Origin: Candidatus Hydrogenedentota bacterium
GTDB taxonomy: Bacteria > Hydrogenedentota > Hydrogenedentia > Hydrogenedentales > CAITNO01
Reading direction: 5' to 3'
NCBI GenBank assembly: GCA_903893795.1
Contig: CAITNO010000123.1
Span: 106,846-170,845 of the forward strand
DNA length: 64,000 nt
The translations under genes were made by a program, and so were the position numbers. A model generated the notes under the pieces. That model was not told the origin of the DNA. It saw only the letters and a list, made by a program, of their open reading frames with translations, and made no database searches. Every line of letters begins with the position of its first letter. Position 1 is the stretch's first letter. Shown one piece after another: positions 42,766-50,332 of the stretch.

Positions 42766-44580
42766 TTGCTTCACCTTGCGGTGAATACAGGGGGCCAGCG
42801 CGGCGCGTGCTGGCCCATCGGCGAAGTAGCGCTCACCATCGGGAGAAGCGCGGAGTGTGAGATCCGTGTGGTTGACCCGGTGATATCGCGGCGGCACTGC
42901 GAGGTGTGGCAGGCGGGCGGACAGGCCCGCGTGCGGGATTTGGGCAGCAGCAATGCGACACTGGTCAACGGACGGCCCGTTAGAGAGGCAATACTGCGGC
43001 TGGGTGATGAACTGGCCATTGGCAGCACGACCTTTCTGGTGACGGAGCGCGAAGCGGAAGCATCGGGGCCGGGACACAGCGGGGACAGCGGTGCCGTGAC
43101 GGTGGCGGTTCAGAACGGGCTTTACAGCCGCGACACGTCAGCCGCGGGATTGCTGCGGGCGGACCCGCGAACGATTCACGAACTTTATGACCTTTTCGCG
43201 CTGGGTCGGCGACTGGGCGAGGTCAGTTCGCTTCATGAACTTATCCCGGTTATCGAGAGTGCCTTGGTGGAGTATTTTCAGCCGCAAACCCTCTGGATTG
43301 CCACGTGCCTGAAGGACGGCGAACTCTTTTTTCAGCCTGCGGAGCATTGCGGGCCGCCTTCGGGGGCACCGCTGGACAGCATGCAGCGTGCGGTCAGGGA
43401 TTGCACGGGGGTGCTCGTTCCGCGTCTGCGGAAGGAGAGTTTGGGGCAGGTTTGCGAAACGGAGCTGATCCTGCCCCTACTGCACGCGCAGGAATGCGTC
43501 GGCTGCGTGGCGCTGCTGGGGCGCAGTCCGGGACGCACCTACACGGAACAGGATCTTCAGTTTGCGCTGGGCATCGCGGCGACCACGGCGCCGCACTTGC
43601 AGGCGGTGCGCCATGCCGAACAGGTGAGGCGTGACAGCGAACTGCAGCGGCTTGGGGGCGTCACATCGGGCCAACTACTGGGGGACAGCGCGGCGATGCG
43701 CGAGGTGCGGGAATTGGTACACCGCGCGGCCGGGGGGCGAATCAATGTACTGCTGCTGGGGGAAACGGGCACGGGCAAGGAACTGGTTGCGCGGTTGATC
43801 CATGACCTGAGTCCCCGCGCGGCGGGACCCTATGTGGCGCTGAACTGCGCCGCCATCCCCCGGGAACTTTTTGAGAGTGAAATGTTTGGCCATGAGAAGG
43901 GCGCCTTTACGGGCGCCACGCGGAGCCGGGTCGGCCGTTTCGAAGAGGCCCACGGCGGCACGCTGCTGCTGGACGAGGTGGCTGACCTCTCGGCCGATAA
44001 TCAGGCGCGCCTGCTGCGCGCCGTGGAAACGGGGGTGTTCCGCCGTGTCGGTGGGACGCGGGATATCGCGGTGGATGTGCGGATTGTGTCCGCCACGAAC
44101 CGGGCGCTTACGCCGGAGGCATTTCGCGCGGATCTCTTTCACCGGCTGAACGGGCTTTCCATCACGATGCCGCCGCTGCGGGAGCATACCGGGGACATTG
44201 CCGTGCTGACCAGGCATTTCCTGCAAAGTTCCTCCCGTCTGGCACCGGGAGGGGCGAAAAGCGTCTCTCCCGAGGCGCTGCAAAGTTTGGGCAGGTATGG
44301 CTGGCCGGGCAACGTGCGGGAACTCAAGGCTGCGGTGGAGCGGGCGGTGATGTTCTGCGACGGGCCGGAGTTGGGACCGCAGCATTTCCCGTTGAGCGGG
44401 CAACTTCCCAACTGTTGTGTCGTGGACGGCAAACTTGCCACGCTGGCCGAGGTGGAGCAGCGGCATATTCTCGCCGTGCTCCATGCGAGCCAGGGCAATG
44501 TGAGCGCGGCGGCGCGCACTTTGGGGATCAACCGGGTGACGCTCTACAAGCGTCTTGCGGTTTACGGTATTGAGCTTTAG
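42766..44580 (+). CDS. sigma-54-dependent transcriptional activator with FHA and GAF domains
   Basis: 604 residues from a TTG start; GAGGAG lies nine bases upstream and no better start fits. FHA domain about 1-95 (ALTIGRSAECEIRV, ISRRHCEV, GSSNATLVNG), which binds phosphothreonine; GAF domain about 150-285; AAA+ domain about 300-530 with Walker A GETGTGKE (near 332), GAFTGA loop at 379-384 that contacts sigma-54, and Walker B GGTLLLDEV; Fis-type helix-turn-helix at the C-terminus (GNVSAAARTLGINRVTLYKRL). The FHA domain and the membrane kinase three genes upstream make a kinase-to-activator signalling route plausible: phosphorylation is recognised by FHA, GAF adds a second input, and sigma-54 promoters are fired. 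Confidence 0.92.
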   Translation: MLHLAVNTGGQRGACWPIGEVALTIGRSAECEIRVVDPVISRRHCEVWQAGGQARVRDLGSSNATLVNGRPVREAILRLGDELAIGSTTFLVTEREAEASGPGHSGDSGAVTVAVQNGLYSRDTSAAGLLRADPRTIHELYDLFALGRRLGEVSSLHELIPVIESALVEYFQPQTLWIATCLKDGELFFQPAEHCGPPSGAPLDSMQRAVRDCTGVLVPRLRKESLGQVCETELILPLLHAQECVGCVALLGRSPGRTYTEQDLQFALGIAATTAPHLQAVRHAEQVRRDSELQRLGGVTSGQLLGDSAAMREVRELVHRAAGGRINVLLLGETGTGKELVARLIHDLSPRAAGPYVALNCAAIPRELFESEMFGHEKGAFTGATRSRVGRFEEAHGGTLLLDEVADLSADNQARLLRAVETGVFRRVGGTRDIAVDVRIVSATNRALTPEAFRADLFHRLNGLSITMPPLREHTGDIAVLTRHFLQSSSRLAPGGAKSVSPEALQSLGRYGWPGNVRELKAAVERAVMFCDGPELGPQHFPLSGQLPNCCVVDGKLATLAEVEQRHILAVLHASQGNVSAAARTLGINRVTLYKRLAVYGIEL

Positions 44581-44625
44581 GCGGCGAAGCCCGCTAGCAT
44601 ACTCGCTGGTAAGTGCGGAGTGCGC

Positions 44626-46023
44626 TCAGGCCTTTTTCACCCGGGGGCCCTTGGCGGTATCCTCGACGAGCCATCCTGCGGCCTGCATGACATCGCGGAG
44701 GCGATCCGATTCGGCGAAATTGCGTTCTCGGCGGGCCTGCTGGCGGGCCACGATCATTTCCATGATCTCGGCGGGGGCCTCGTCTTCGGCGCCGGGGCGG
44801 AAGATGCCCGTGACGGCATCCAACTGGTCGAGGAGGGCAATGGCATTGGCCGCGCCCTGGACGCTGACGCCGCCGCCGCTCATTTCCTTGTTCACATCGC
44901 GGACAAAATTGAAGATCGCGCGCAGGGCGCCGGAAATATTGAGGTCGTTGTCCATCTCGGCCTCAAACTCGGCGGTGCATTTTTCGCACTGGGTGATGAG
45001 GTCAGAGCCGGTGCCGGTGACATGACTGAGGCTGAGGCGGAAATCGCGGATGCGGCTAATGGCGCGGCCTGCGGCGTCGAGCACTTCAAAGGAGAAGTTG
45101 TTGGGCTGGCGGTAGTGGGTGGAAATGAGCGCCCAGCGGAGCACGAGGGGGTCGGTGCCCTTGGCGAGAAGGTCGCGAAGGGTGTAGAAATTGCCGAGTG
45201 ATTTGGACATTTTGCGCCCCTCGACCACGAGGTGGGCGCAGTGGAGCCAGTAATTGACGAAGGGCTCGCCTGTGGCGCACTTGGACTGGGCCAGCTCGTT
45301 CTCATGGTGCGGGAAGATGTTGTCCACGCCGCCGCAATGTATGTCGAAATGGGGTCCGAGGTGCTTGTTGCTCATGGCGCTGCACTCGATGTGCCAGCCG
45401 GGGCGGCCCTTGCCGAGTTCTGTTTCCCAGAAAACCTCGCCGTCGTTCTCATCCCAGGCTTTCCAGAGGGCAAAGTCGCGGGCGTTGTCCGATTCGTATT
45501 CATCGGCGTCGACACGGCCGCTGGCGCCCGCCTGAAGCTGGTTGAGGTTCATGTGGCTCAGACCGCCGTATTCGGGGAAGGTGCTGATCTTGAAGTAGAT
45601 GCTGCCCCTGATTTCGTAGGTGTGGCCGTTGTCGCGCAGCGTCTTAATCATCTCCACCATTTCGGGGATGTAGTCGGTGGCCGCCGGGTAGAGGTGGGCG
45701 GGTTTGATTCGGAGGGCGCGCACATCCTCGAAGAAGGCGGTAGCGAATTTACCGGTAACATCCTTGAGGGGCTGTCCGGTCTGGCGGCAGGCCTTGATGA
45801 TCTTGTCCTCCACGTCGGTCAGGTTCATGACATGGAAAACGTCGTATCCCTTGTATTCCAGATAGCGGCGGAGGAGGTCTTCGAATACATAGGCGCGAAA
45901 ATTGCCAATATGGGCGAAATTATAGATAGTGGGTCCACAGGTATAAAGTCCCACCTTGCCCGCGACGATGGGTTTGAACTCTTCCAGTGAGCGTGAAAAG
46001 GTGTTGTAAAATGTCAGTGCCAT
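44626..46023 (-). CDS. cysS: cysteinyl-tRNA synthetase
   Basis: 465 residues, family-typical. ATG at 46021-46023 with GGAGG ten bases upstream; a TTG nine bases earlier is possible. Class I signatures are intact: the HIGH box as NFAHIGN after YTCGPTIY, and KMSKSLGN. The zinc-binding/cysteine-selecting elements YTCGPT, GWHIECSAM and FPHHENELAQ are present. It charges tRNA-Cys in the cytosol. It is divergent from hisI with a 240-base shared upstream region. Confidence 0.97.
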   Translation of the reverse strand: MALTFYNTFSRSLEEFKPIVAGKVGLYTCGPTIYNFAHIGNFRAYVFEDLLRRYLEYKGYDVFHVMNLTDVEDKIIKACRQTGQPLKDVTGKFATAFFEDVRALRIKPAHLYPAATDYIPEMVEMIKTLRDNGHTYEIRGSIYFKISTFPEYGGLSHMNLNQLQAGASGRVDADEYESDNARDFALWKAWDENDGEVFWETELGKGRPGWHIECSAMSNKHLGPHFDIHCGGVDNIFPHHENELAQSKCATGEPFVNYWLHCAHLVVEGRKMSKSLGNFYTLRDLLAKGTDPLVLRWALISTHYRQPNNFSFEVLDAAGRAISRIRDFRLSLSHVTGTGSDLITQCEKCTAEFEAEMDNDLNISGALRAIFNFVRDVNKEMSGGGVSVQGAANAIALLDQLDAVTGIFRPGAEDEAPAEIMEMIVARQQARRERNFAESDRLRDVMQAAGWLVEDTAKGPRVKKA

Positions 46024-46261
46024 GGCTCTCAAACCTCCGTGGAATGCTTGCCCCAGTGAAAAACTTCAGGAATTCGAGACTGCTATAGACTAACACAGTG
46101 CCGCCGAAAATGAGAACTGGAAGCACTGTGGGAAAAAGCTGATTTTGGGCGCGGGTTTTGTGTATACTACCAGCCCTTTTGCAGAAGAGCCCTGTCCGCC
46201 GATGCTGTTGCGGATGCGGGTGTCTTGCTGAACCCCGCCGTTGCGGCGAAGGAATGCTGTT

Positions 46262-46714
46262 GTGCCTGAATTTGCAGAACGCGCATCAAAAGCTGTGGTT
46301 GAATCCGGCACGGAGCTGGCCCCGAAGTTCGACGCCGACGGGCTGTTGCCCGCCGTGGCGACGGACCATGTGACCGGCGAGGTGCTTATGCTGGCGTATA
46401 TGAACGCCGAAGCACTGAAGAAGACCATGGAACTGGGCGAGGCGGTTTACTACAGCCGGAGCCGCCAGGAACTGTGGCACAAGGGCGCGACGAGCGGGTT
46501 GGTGCAGAAGGTGCATGAGCTTCGCATCGACTGCGACCAGGACGCCATCTGGATGCGCGTCGAGGCGATCGGCGGGGCTTCGTGCCACACGGGATTCCGT
46601 TCGTGCTTCTTCCGCGCGCTGCCCGTGGGCGAGGCGGCAAAGGACGGCTACACACTGACGTTTACAGAGCATGAAAAAGCCTTTGACCCGGAAAAGGTCT
46701 ACGGCAAGAAATAA
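46262..46714 (+). CDS. hisI: phosphoribosyl-AMP cyclohydrolase
   Basis: 150 residues from a GTG at 46262 with GAAGGA nine bases before it; a TTG at 46241 would add seven residues without a ribosome-binding site. The HisI signatures are all present: LMLAYMNAEAL, YYSRSRQELWHKGATSG, DCDQDAIWMRV (Mg/Zn-binding aspartates) and SCHTGFRSCF with the zinc cysteines. It opens the adenine ring of PR-AMP in histidine synthesis. It is monofunctional (no HisE part) and isolated from other his genes. A TATACT -10-like box lies at 46163-46168, without a good -35. Confidence 0.95.
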   Translation: MPEFAERASKAVVESGTELAPKFDADGLLPAVATDHVTGEVLMLAYMNAEALKKTMELGEAVYYSRSRQELWHKGATSGLVQKVHELRIDCDQDAIWMRVEAIGGASCHTGFRSCFFRALPVGEAAKDGYTLTFTEHEKAFDPEKVYGKK

Positions 46715-46755
46715 CTGACCAACCACGCGACCGCAAAGCGACAGGAGAATTTGAC

Positions 46756-46923
46756 ATGGCTGCCAAGGGAAACCGCGAAAACATCATTCTGGACTGCACC
46801 GAAGCGCCGGGCACGTCCCGCTACACGACTTCGAAGAACAAGCGCAACCATCCGGAGCGTCTTGAAATCAAGAAGTACAATCCGACCCTGCGCAAGCACA
46901 CGATCCACAAAGAGAAGAAGTAG
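46756..46923 (+). CDS. rpmG: 50S ribosomal protein L33
   Basis: 55 residues from an ATG with AGGAG upstream, 41 bases after hisI. The sequence AAKGNRENIILDCTEAPGT then RYTTSKNKRNHPERLEIKKY and a basic tail HTIHKEKK is the L33 pattern (RxxYxTxKNKrn.p.rlelkKY.P.lrkh). It lacks the four cysteines of the zinc-binding form, so it is a C-minus type. Terminator follows directly. Confidence 0.93.
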   Translation: MAAKGNRENIILDCTEAPGTSRYTTSKNKRNHPERLEIKKYNPTLRKHTIHKEKK

Positions 46924-46948
46924 TCCGCTCTCCCCCACTGTTCTTGAT

Positions 46949-46990
46949 CACCGGAACGGCGCTCCTTGGAGTGCCGTTTCGGTGTTTTTT
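46949..46990 (+). terminator. Rho-independent terminator after rpmG
   Basis: Hairpin with arms ACCGGAACGGCGCTCC and GGAGTGCCGTTTCGGT (one or two mismatches, 4-base loop) followed by a run of seven T. Confidence 0.9.
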
Positions 46991-47070
46991 TCGGGGAATA
47001 TTGGGCAAGTGGATTGGAGGCAAGGGGGTGTGTATAGTGAAGTCACAGAGTGTAGGGAGGTGGTTCCAAA

Positions 47071-48603
47071 ATGCGAAGCACGTTGTTTCTGGTAACTGTG
47101 GCGCTGATAATGGTAGTAGTGTGTTGGGCCGTGAAATATGGGGGTGTTGAGGACGTCGCCGTCCGGGTGGTGGACAAGTCCAGCGGCAATACAATTGACG
47201 AATGTTTCGTCTTCTACCATTCCCGTCCCGATTCGAATTGGGGGCGCAGCCCGGAGATCAGGCGGACCGTCCACGAAACCATCCACCCCATCGAGCGGGA
47301 AGACCTGACCCGTTTTGACGTGTGGTTTGCTGCATCGGGCCATCGCCCGCATTTGTTGCGTCCGTCGGACTTGAGCTGGTCCAGTTGGCTGAGATTCGGC
47401 GAAAGCGTGCTGGCACTGGAACCGGGACCGAACCTGAAGGGGACCGTCCGTGATGCCGCAGGACGGCCCGTAGCGGATGCGTTGATACTCACCGAGATGC
47501 GCCCGCTCATCGAGGGTTCTTCCCTGCCGGAAGCTGTGGCGCACACCTGCAAGGATGGCGGGTTCGAATGTCCGGATATCCCTGCCTTCATTGAAGATGT
47601 CAAGGCCTTCAAGGAAGGACTTGGCGTAGGCCACTGCACCGTCTCCGACTCAATGGAGTTCGTTATCGTGAGCGGGGCGCTTGCGTGCCGCATGCTTGAC
47701 GGCGGCAAACCCATCGCGGGGTTATGGGTTATTGCCGAGGCGTGCTCGCATGAGAAGAGTCCCGACAGTTCCTGGTGGCACGCGACACAGAAGACAAACG
47801 CGCAGGGAGAGGCGCAATTCACGGAATTCCCCACCGGGGAAGCGGCGATCAGGGCACAGCAGTACTTTCAGGACGGAGCATGGCGGGATTACTACCGGTT
47901 TGGCGACAAAGGCGGGGACCCCGACTCTTCCCAGACGGTTGTTATGTGCCCGAAAGCGGAGAGGGACTTCTACGCCGGGGTCGAAGTTCAGCCGGAAAGG
48001 GCGGCGAGTTGCACCATGGATGCCCCGGCTGTCGAGGGCGACCTGACCGGTTCAGTTTTAATGAACAGCAAGCCGATTCACGACAGCTCGTTGCAGGCGA
48101 TTCACTACACGGCGCTGTCTCCTTCCGGAGACGTTTGTATGACCGGCAACACCGGCATCGAAGATGGACATTTCTCGTTCTCTCCGTTTCCCAGGGGGGA
48201 TGTGTTGGCTGAAGCAGTGTGTTATTCGGCTTCGGGGCGGAAACCCTGGAGCAAGACTCTCTGGCTGCCGAATGGCGAGTCGACAAAGGTGCCCCTGCAA
48301 ATCGATTTGAAGGAGGCAAGTCGGGAGCTTCGGGTGAAGATCCCGATTGAAAGAGACGGCAGGCACGTGGGAATTAGCGTTTTTCCCGCCGATGTTCCCC
48401 TCGACCGAATACCGTTCCTGGTCAAGAACAATCCGGCCCGCCTCGCACACAAGGTGGCGACGGAAGAGCATGTATTATCAATTCCGTGTACGGAAGGGAG
48501 GCACGTTGTCGTCGTGTACGAGAGATTCTCCAGGGGCAAGATTCTGGGCGTCAAGGAAATTGAAGTGGGCGACAGAAACGAACCGACCGTGGCATTTGAG
48601 TGA
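47071..48603 (+). CDS. uncharacterised membrane-anchored or secreted protein with carboxypeptidase-regulatory-like domains
   Basis: 510 residues; ATG after GGGAGG. One N-terminal hydrophobic helix (LFLVTVALIMVVVCWAV), either a signal anchor or an uncleaved signal. The extracytoplasmic part contains several beta-sandwich modules of the carboxypeptidase-regulatory/transthyretin-like type: VAVRVVDKSSGNTIDECFV, NLKGTVRDAAGRPVADALIL, CRMLDGGKPIAGLWVIAEA...TNAQGEAQFTEFPTG and ELRVKIPIERDGRHVGISVF. No catalytic motif is seen. Several cysteines (at least six) may form disulphides. Such proteins occur in planctomycete-type genomes in many paralogues with unknown role. It has no operon partner; the small antitoxin-like gene that follows is on the opposite strand. 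Confidence 0.7.
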   Translation: MRSTLFLVTVALIMVVVCWAVKYGGVEDVAVRVVDKSSGNTIDECFVFYHSRPDSNWGRSPEIRRTVHETIHPIEREDLTRFDVWFAASGHRPHLLRPSDLSWSSWLRFGESVLALEPGPNLKGTVRDAAGRPVADALILTEMRPLIEGSSLPEAVAHTCKDGGFECPDIPAFIEDVKAFKEGLGVGHCTVSDSMEFVIVSGALACRMLDGGKPIAGLWVIAEACSHEKSPDSSWWHATQKTNAQGEAQFTEFPTGEAAIRAQQYFQDGAWRDYYRFGDKGGDPDSSQTVVMCPKAERDFYAGVEVQPERAASCTMDAPAVEGDLTGSVLMNSKPIHDSSLQAIHYTALSPSGDVCMTGNTGIEDGHFSFSPFPRGDVLAEAVCYSASGRKPWSKTLWLPNGESTKVPLQIDLKEASRELRVKIPIERDGRHVGISVFPADVPLDRIPFLVKNNPARLAHKVATEEHVLSIPCTEGRHVVVVYERFSRGKILGVKEIEVGDRNEPTVAFE

Positions 48604-48646
48604 AGGCGCCTGGCTGTGCGCACCGTCAGAATGCTTTCTGGGAGGG

Positions 48647-48880
48647 TTATCGGTCTTGTTCGATGGAGCACTCCATGGGAATGATGTGGCACTGCTTTCG
48701 TGTCCGCTCGCTCACTTCCTCTGTGCCTGCGCATTCAAAGAACAGTGTGACTGCTTCTTTGAGCATCCGGCACGCCTCATCAAGTGTAGCGCCCTCGCTG
48801 ACAATCTCCAACTCTGGACACAATGCAGTGTATCCGTTCCCTTCCCTCTCGACCACCGCCGTAAAATGATAAGTTCTCAT
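48647..48880 (-). CDS. HicB-family antitoxin-like protein, orphan
   Basis: 77 residues from an ATG at 48878-48880. MRTYHFTAVVEREGNGYTAL followed by CPELEIVSEGATLDEACRML and a helix EAVTLFFECAG is the partial RNase-H fold of HicB antitoxins (F.v...e.dGgy.a..Pel.g..s.GdT.eEA..nikEAi...). No DNA-binding tail is present. The HicA toxin, normally a neighbour of about 60 residues, is absent on both sides, so this is a solitary HicB-like protein of unknown target. The open frame extends 18 codons upstream but that part does not match the family. Confidence 0.75.
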   Translation of the reverse strand: MRTYHFTAVVEREGNGYTALCPELEIVSEGATLDEACRMLKEAVTLFFECAGTEEVSERTRKQCHIIPMECSIEQDR

Positions 48881-49016
48881 TTGGCAAGCCCTAGTTCTCC
48901 CAGTTAACACTATCCGTCCGGAAATGTTCGGCATGGGCGTTTCCGGCGAAACTGCCTCTTCGACTCAAGTGTCTAACATACGGAACCACCGGTTCAAACC
49001 AAGAAGGGATTTGCAC

Positions 49017-49949
49017 ATGGCAACACATGTGGTAACTGGCGCGTTTGGGTACACGGGGAAGTACATCACGGAGCGGTTGCTGGCCGCAGGGGTGACGGTG
49101 CGGACGCTGACCAATTCTCCGAACCGGGCGAATCCTTTTGGTGACCGGGTGGAGGTTCATCCCTTCCATTTTGACGAACCGGAGCGGTTGGCGGCTTCGC
49201 TGGAGGGGGTGGAGGTGCTGTACAACACCTATTGGGTGCGGTTTAACCACCGGCTGTTCAGCCATGCGGAGGCGGTGCGCAACACGCTGACGCTGTTTGA
49301 GGCGGCGAAGCGGGCAGGGGTGCGGCGGATTGTGCACACGAGCATCACGAACCCGTCGGAGGACTCGCCGCTGGAGTATTTCAGCGGCAAGGCGGTGCTG
49401 GAGCGGGCGCTGCGGGAATCGGGGATGTCCTACGCGATTCTGCGCCCCACGGTCATTTTCGGCAAGGAAGACATCCTGATTAACAATATCGCGTGGACGC
49501 TGCGGCGCTTTCCGGTATTCGGCGTGTTCGGTGACGGGAATTACCGGTTGCAGCCCATCCATGTGGAGGATTTCGCCGACCTGGCGGTGGCGGAGGCGGG
49601 CCGGACGGAGGACGGCACCATTGATGCGATTGGTCCGGAGACCTTCAGTTATCGGGAACTGGCAAAGACCATCGGCGGCATTATCGGCTGTCCACGGCCG
49701 GTGGTGCCGGTGCCGAAATGGCTGGGATACGCTGCGGGGTGGGTCATCGGCAAATGGACCGGTGATGTGACCATCACACGCGACGAGATTGAGGGGTTGA
49801 TGGCGGATTTGCTGTACACGACATCTCCCCCGGCCGGGAATACGAAGCTGACGGAATGGACGAAAGCGCACGCCGATGCGCTGGGCAGGAATTATGCGAG
49901 CGAGGTGGCGCGGCGGGTGGACCGGAAGAGCGAGTACGGGGCGCTGTAG
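49017..49949 (+). CDS. NAD(P)-binding epimerase/NmrA-like protein
   Basis: 310 residues from an ATG with AAGAAGGGA upstream. Rossmann motif THVVTGAFGYTGKYITERLL with the GxxGxxG glycines at the N-terminus, then HTSITNPSEDSPLEYFSGKA, SYAILRPTVIFGKEDILINN and QPIHVEDFADLAV, in the order of atypical short-chain dehydrogenases of the complex I NDUFA9-like/NmrA group. The catalytic YxxxK is replaced by EYFSGKA, keeping Tyr and Lys four apart. Proteins of this group act as oxidoreductases or redox sensors. Monocistronic as far as can be seen. Confidence 0.85.
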   Translation: MATHVVTGAFGYTGKYITERLLAAGVTVRTLTNSPNRANPFGDRVEVHPFHFDEPERLAASLEGVEVLYNTYWVRFNHRLFSHAEAVRNTLTLFEAAKRAGVRRIVHTSITNPSEDSPLEYFSGKAVLERALRESGMSYAILRPTVIFGKEDILINNIAWTLRRFPVFGVFGDGNYRLQPIHVEDFADLAVAEAGRTEDGTIDAIGPETFSYRELAKTIGGIIGCPRPVVPVPKWLGYAAGWVIGKWTGDVTITRDEIEGLMADLLYTTSPPAGNTKLTEWTKAHADALGRNYASEVARRVDRKSEYGAL

Positions 49950-50332
49950 GCCGGGCTGAGGCGAGCACTGGTACAGCCACCATTTCCATTTCATCGTTTG
50001 TGGAGGAGATTTCGAGTCGTTGGCTGGAAATGGTGGCAGTCCCCCGGCGGCACAGTTTGGGTCGTACTTTAGCTCAGTAGACGTACTTACATTCAAGCAT
50101 GGTGGCGCTTTAAGTCCCCTTTCGAAGGGGGATTTAGGGGGATGTTGGTTTTGATTTGTGCCCCACATCCCCTGCCGCTTCGCGGCTGCCCCCTTCGGTA
50201 AGGGGGACTTGGGACAGGCGCACAGGTCTATCAATGCGATTAGCCTGCCATGCTCCAGATGCAACGGATTGCGTGTATCTGCTATCCTTTGCGCTCCCAT
50301 TGAACCCCAACTGCTACCGGGAGTTATACGCT
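49950..50332. other. intergenic region before alaS with repeat R3
   Basis: No gene seen. About a quarter of it is the palindromic element at 50112-50211. A GGGAG ribosome-binding site for alaS is at 50319-50323. Confidence 0.5.
50112..50211. repeat. interspersed palindromic repeat R3
   Basis: Same layout as R1: AAGTCCCCTTTCGAAGGGGG, TTTAGGGGGATGTTGGT, a CCACATCCCC middle, CCGCTTCGCGG and a closing CCCCCTTCGGTAAGGGGGA. It is roughly 80 percent identical to R1 by eye. Confidence 0.8.

Noticed and set aside
49017..49949. Flavonol reductase-like SDR with classical YxxxK
   Set aside because: Glycine motif and overall order fit better with the NmrA/NDUFA9-like group, so no specific reaction was assigned.
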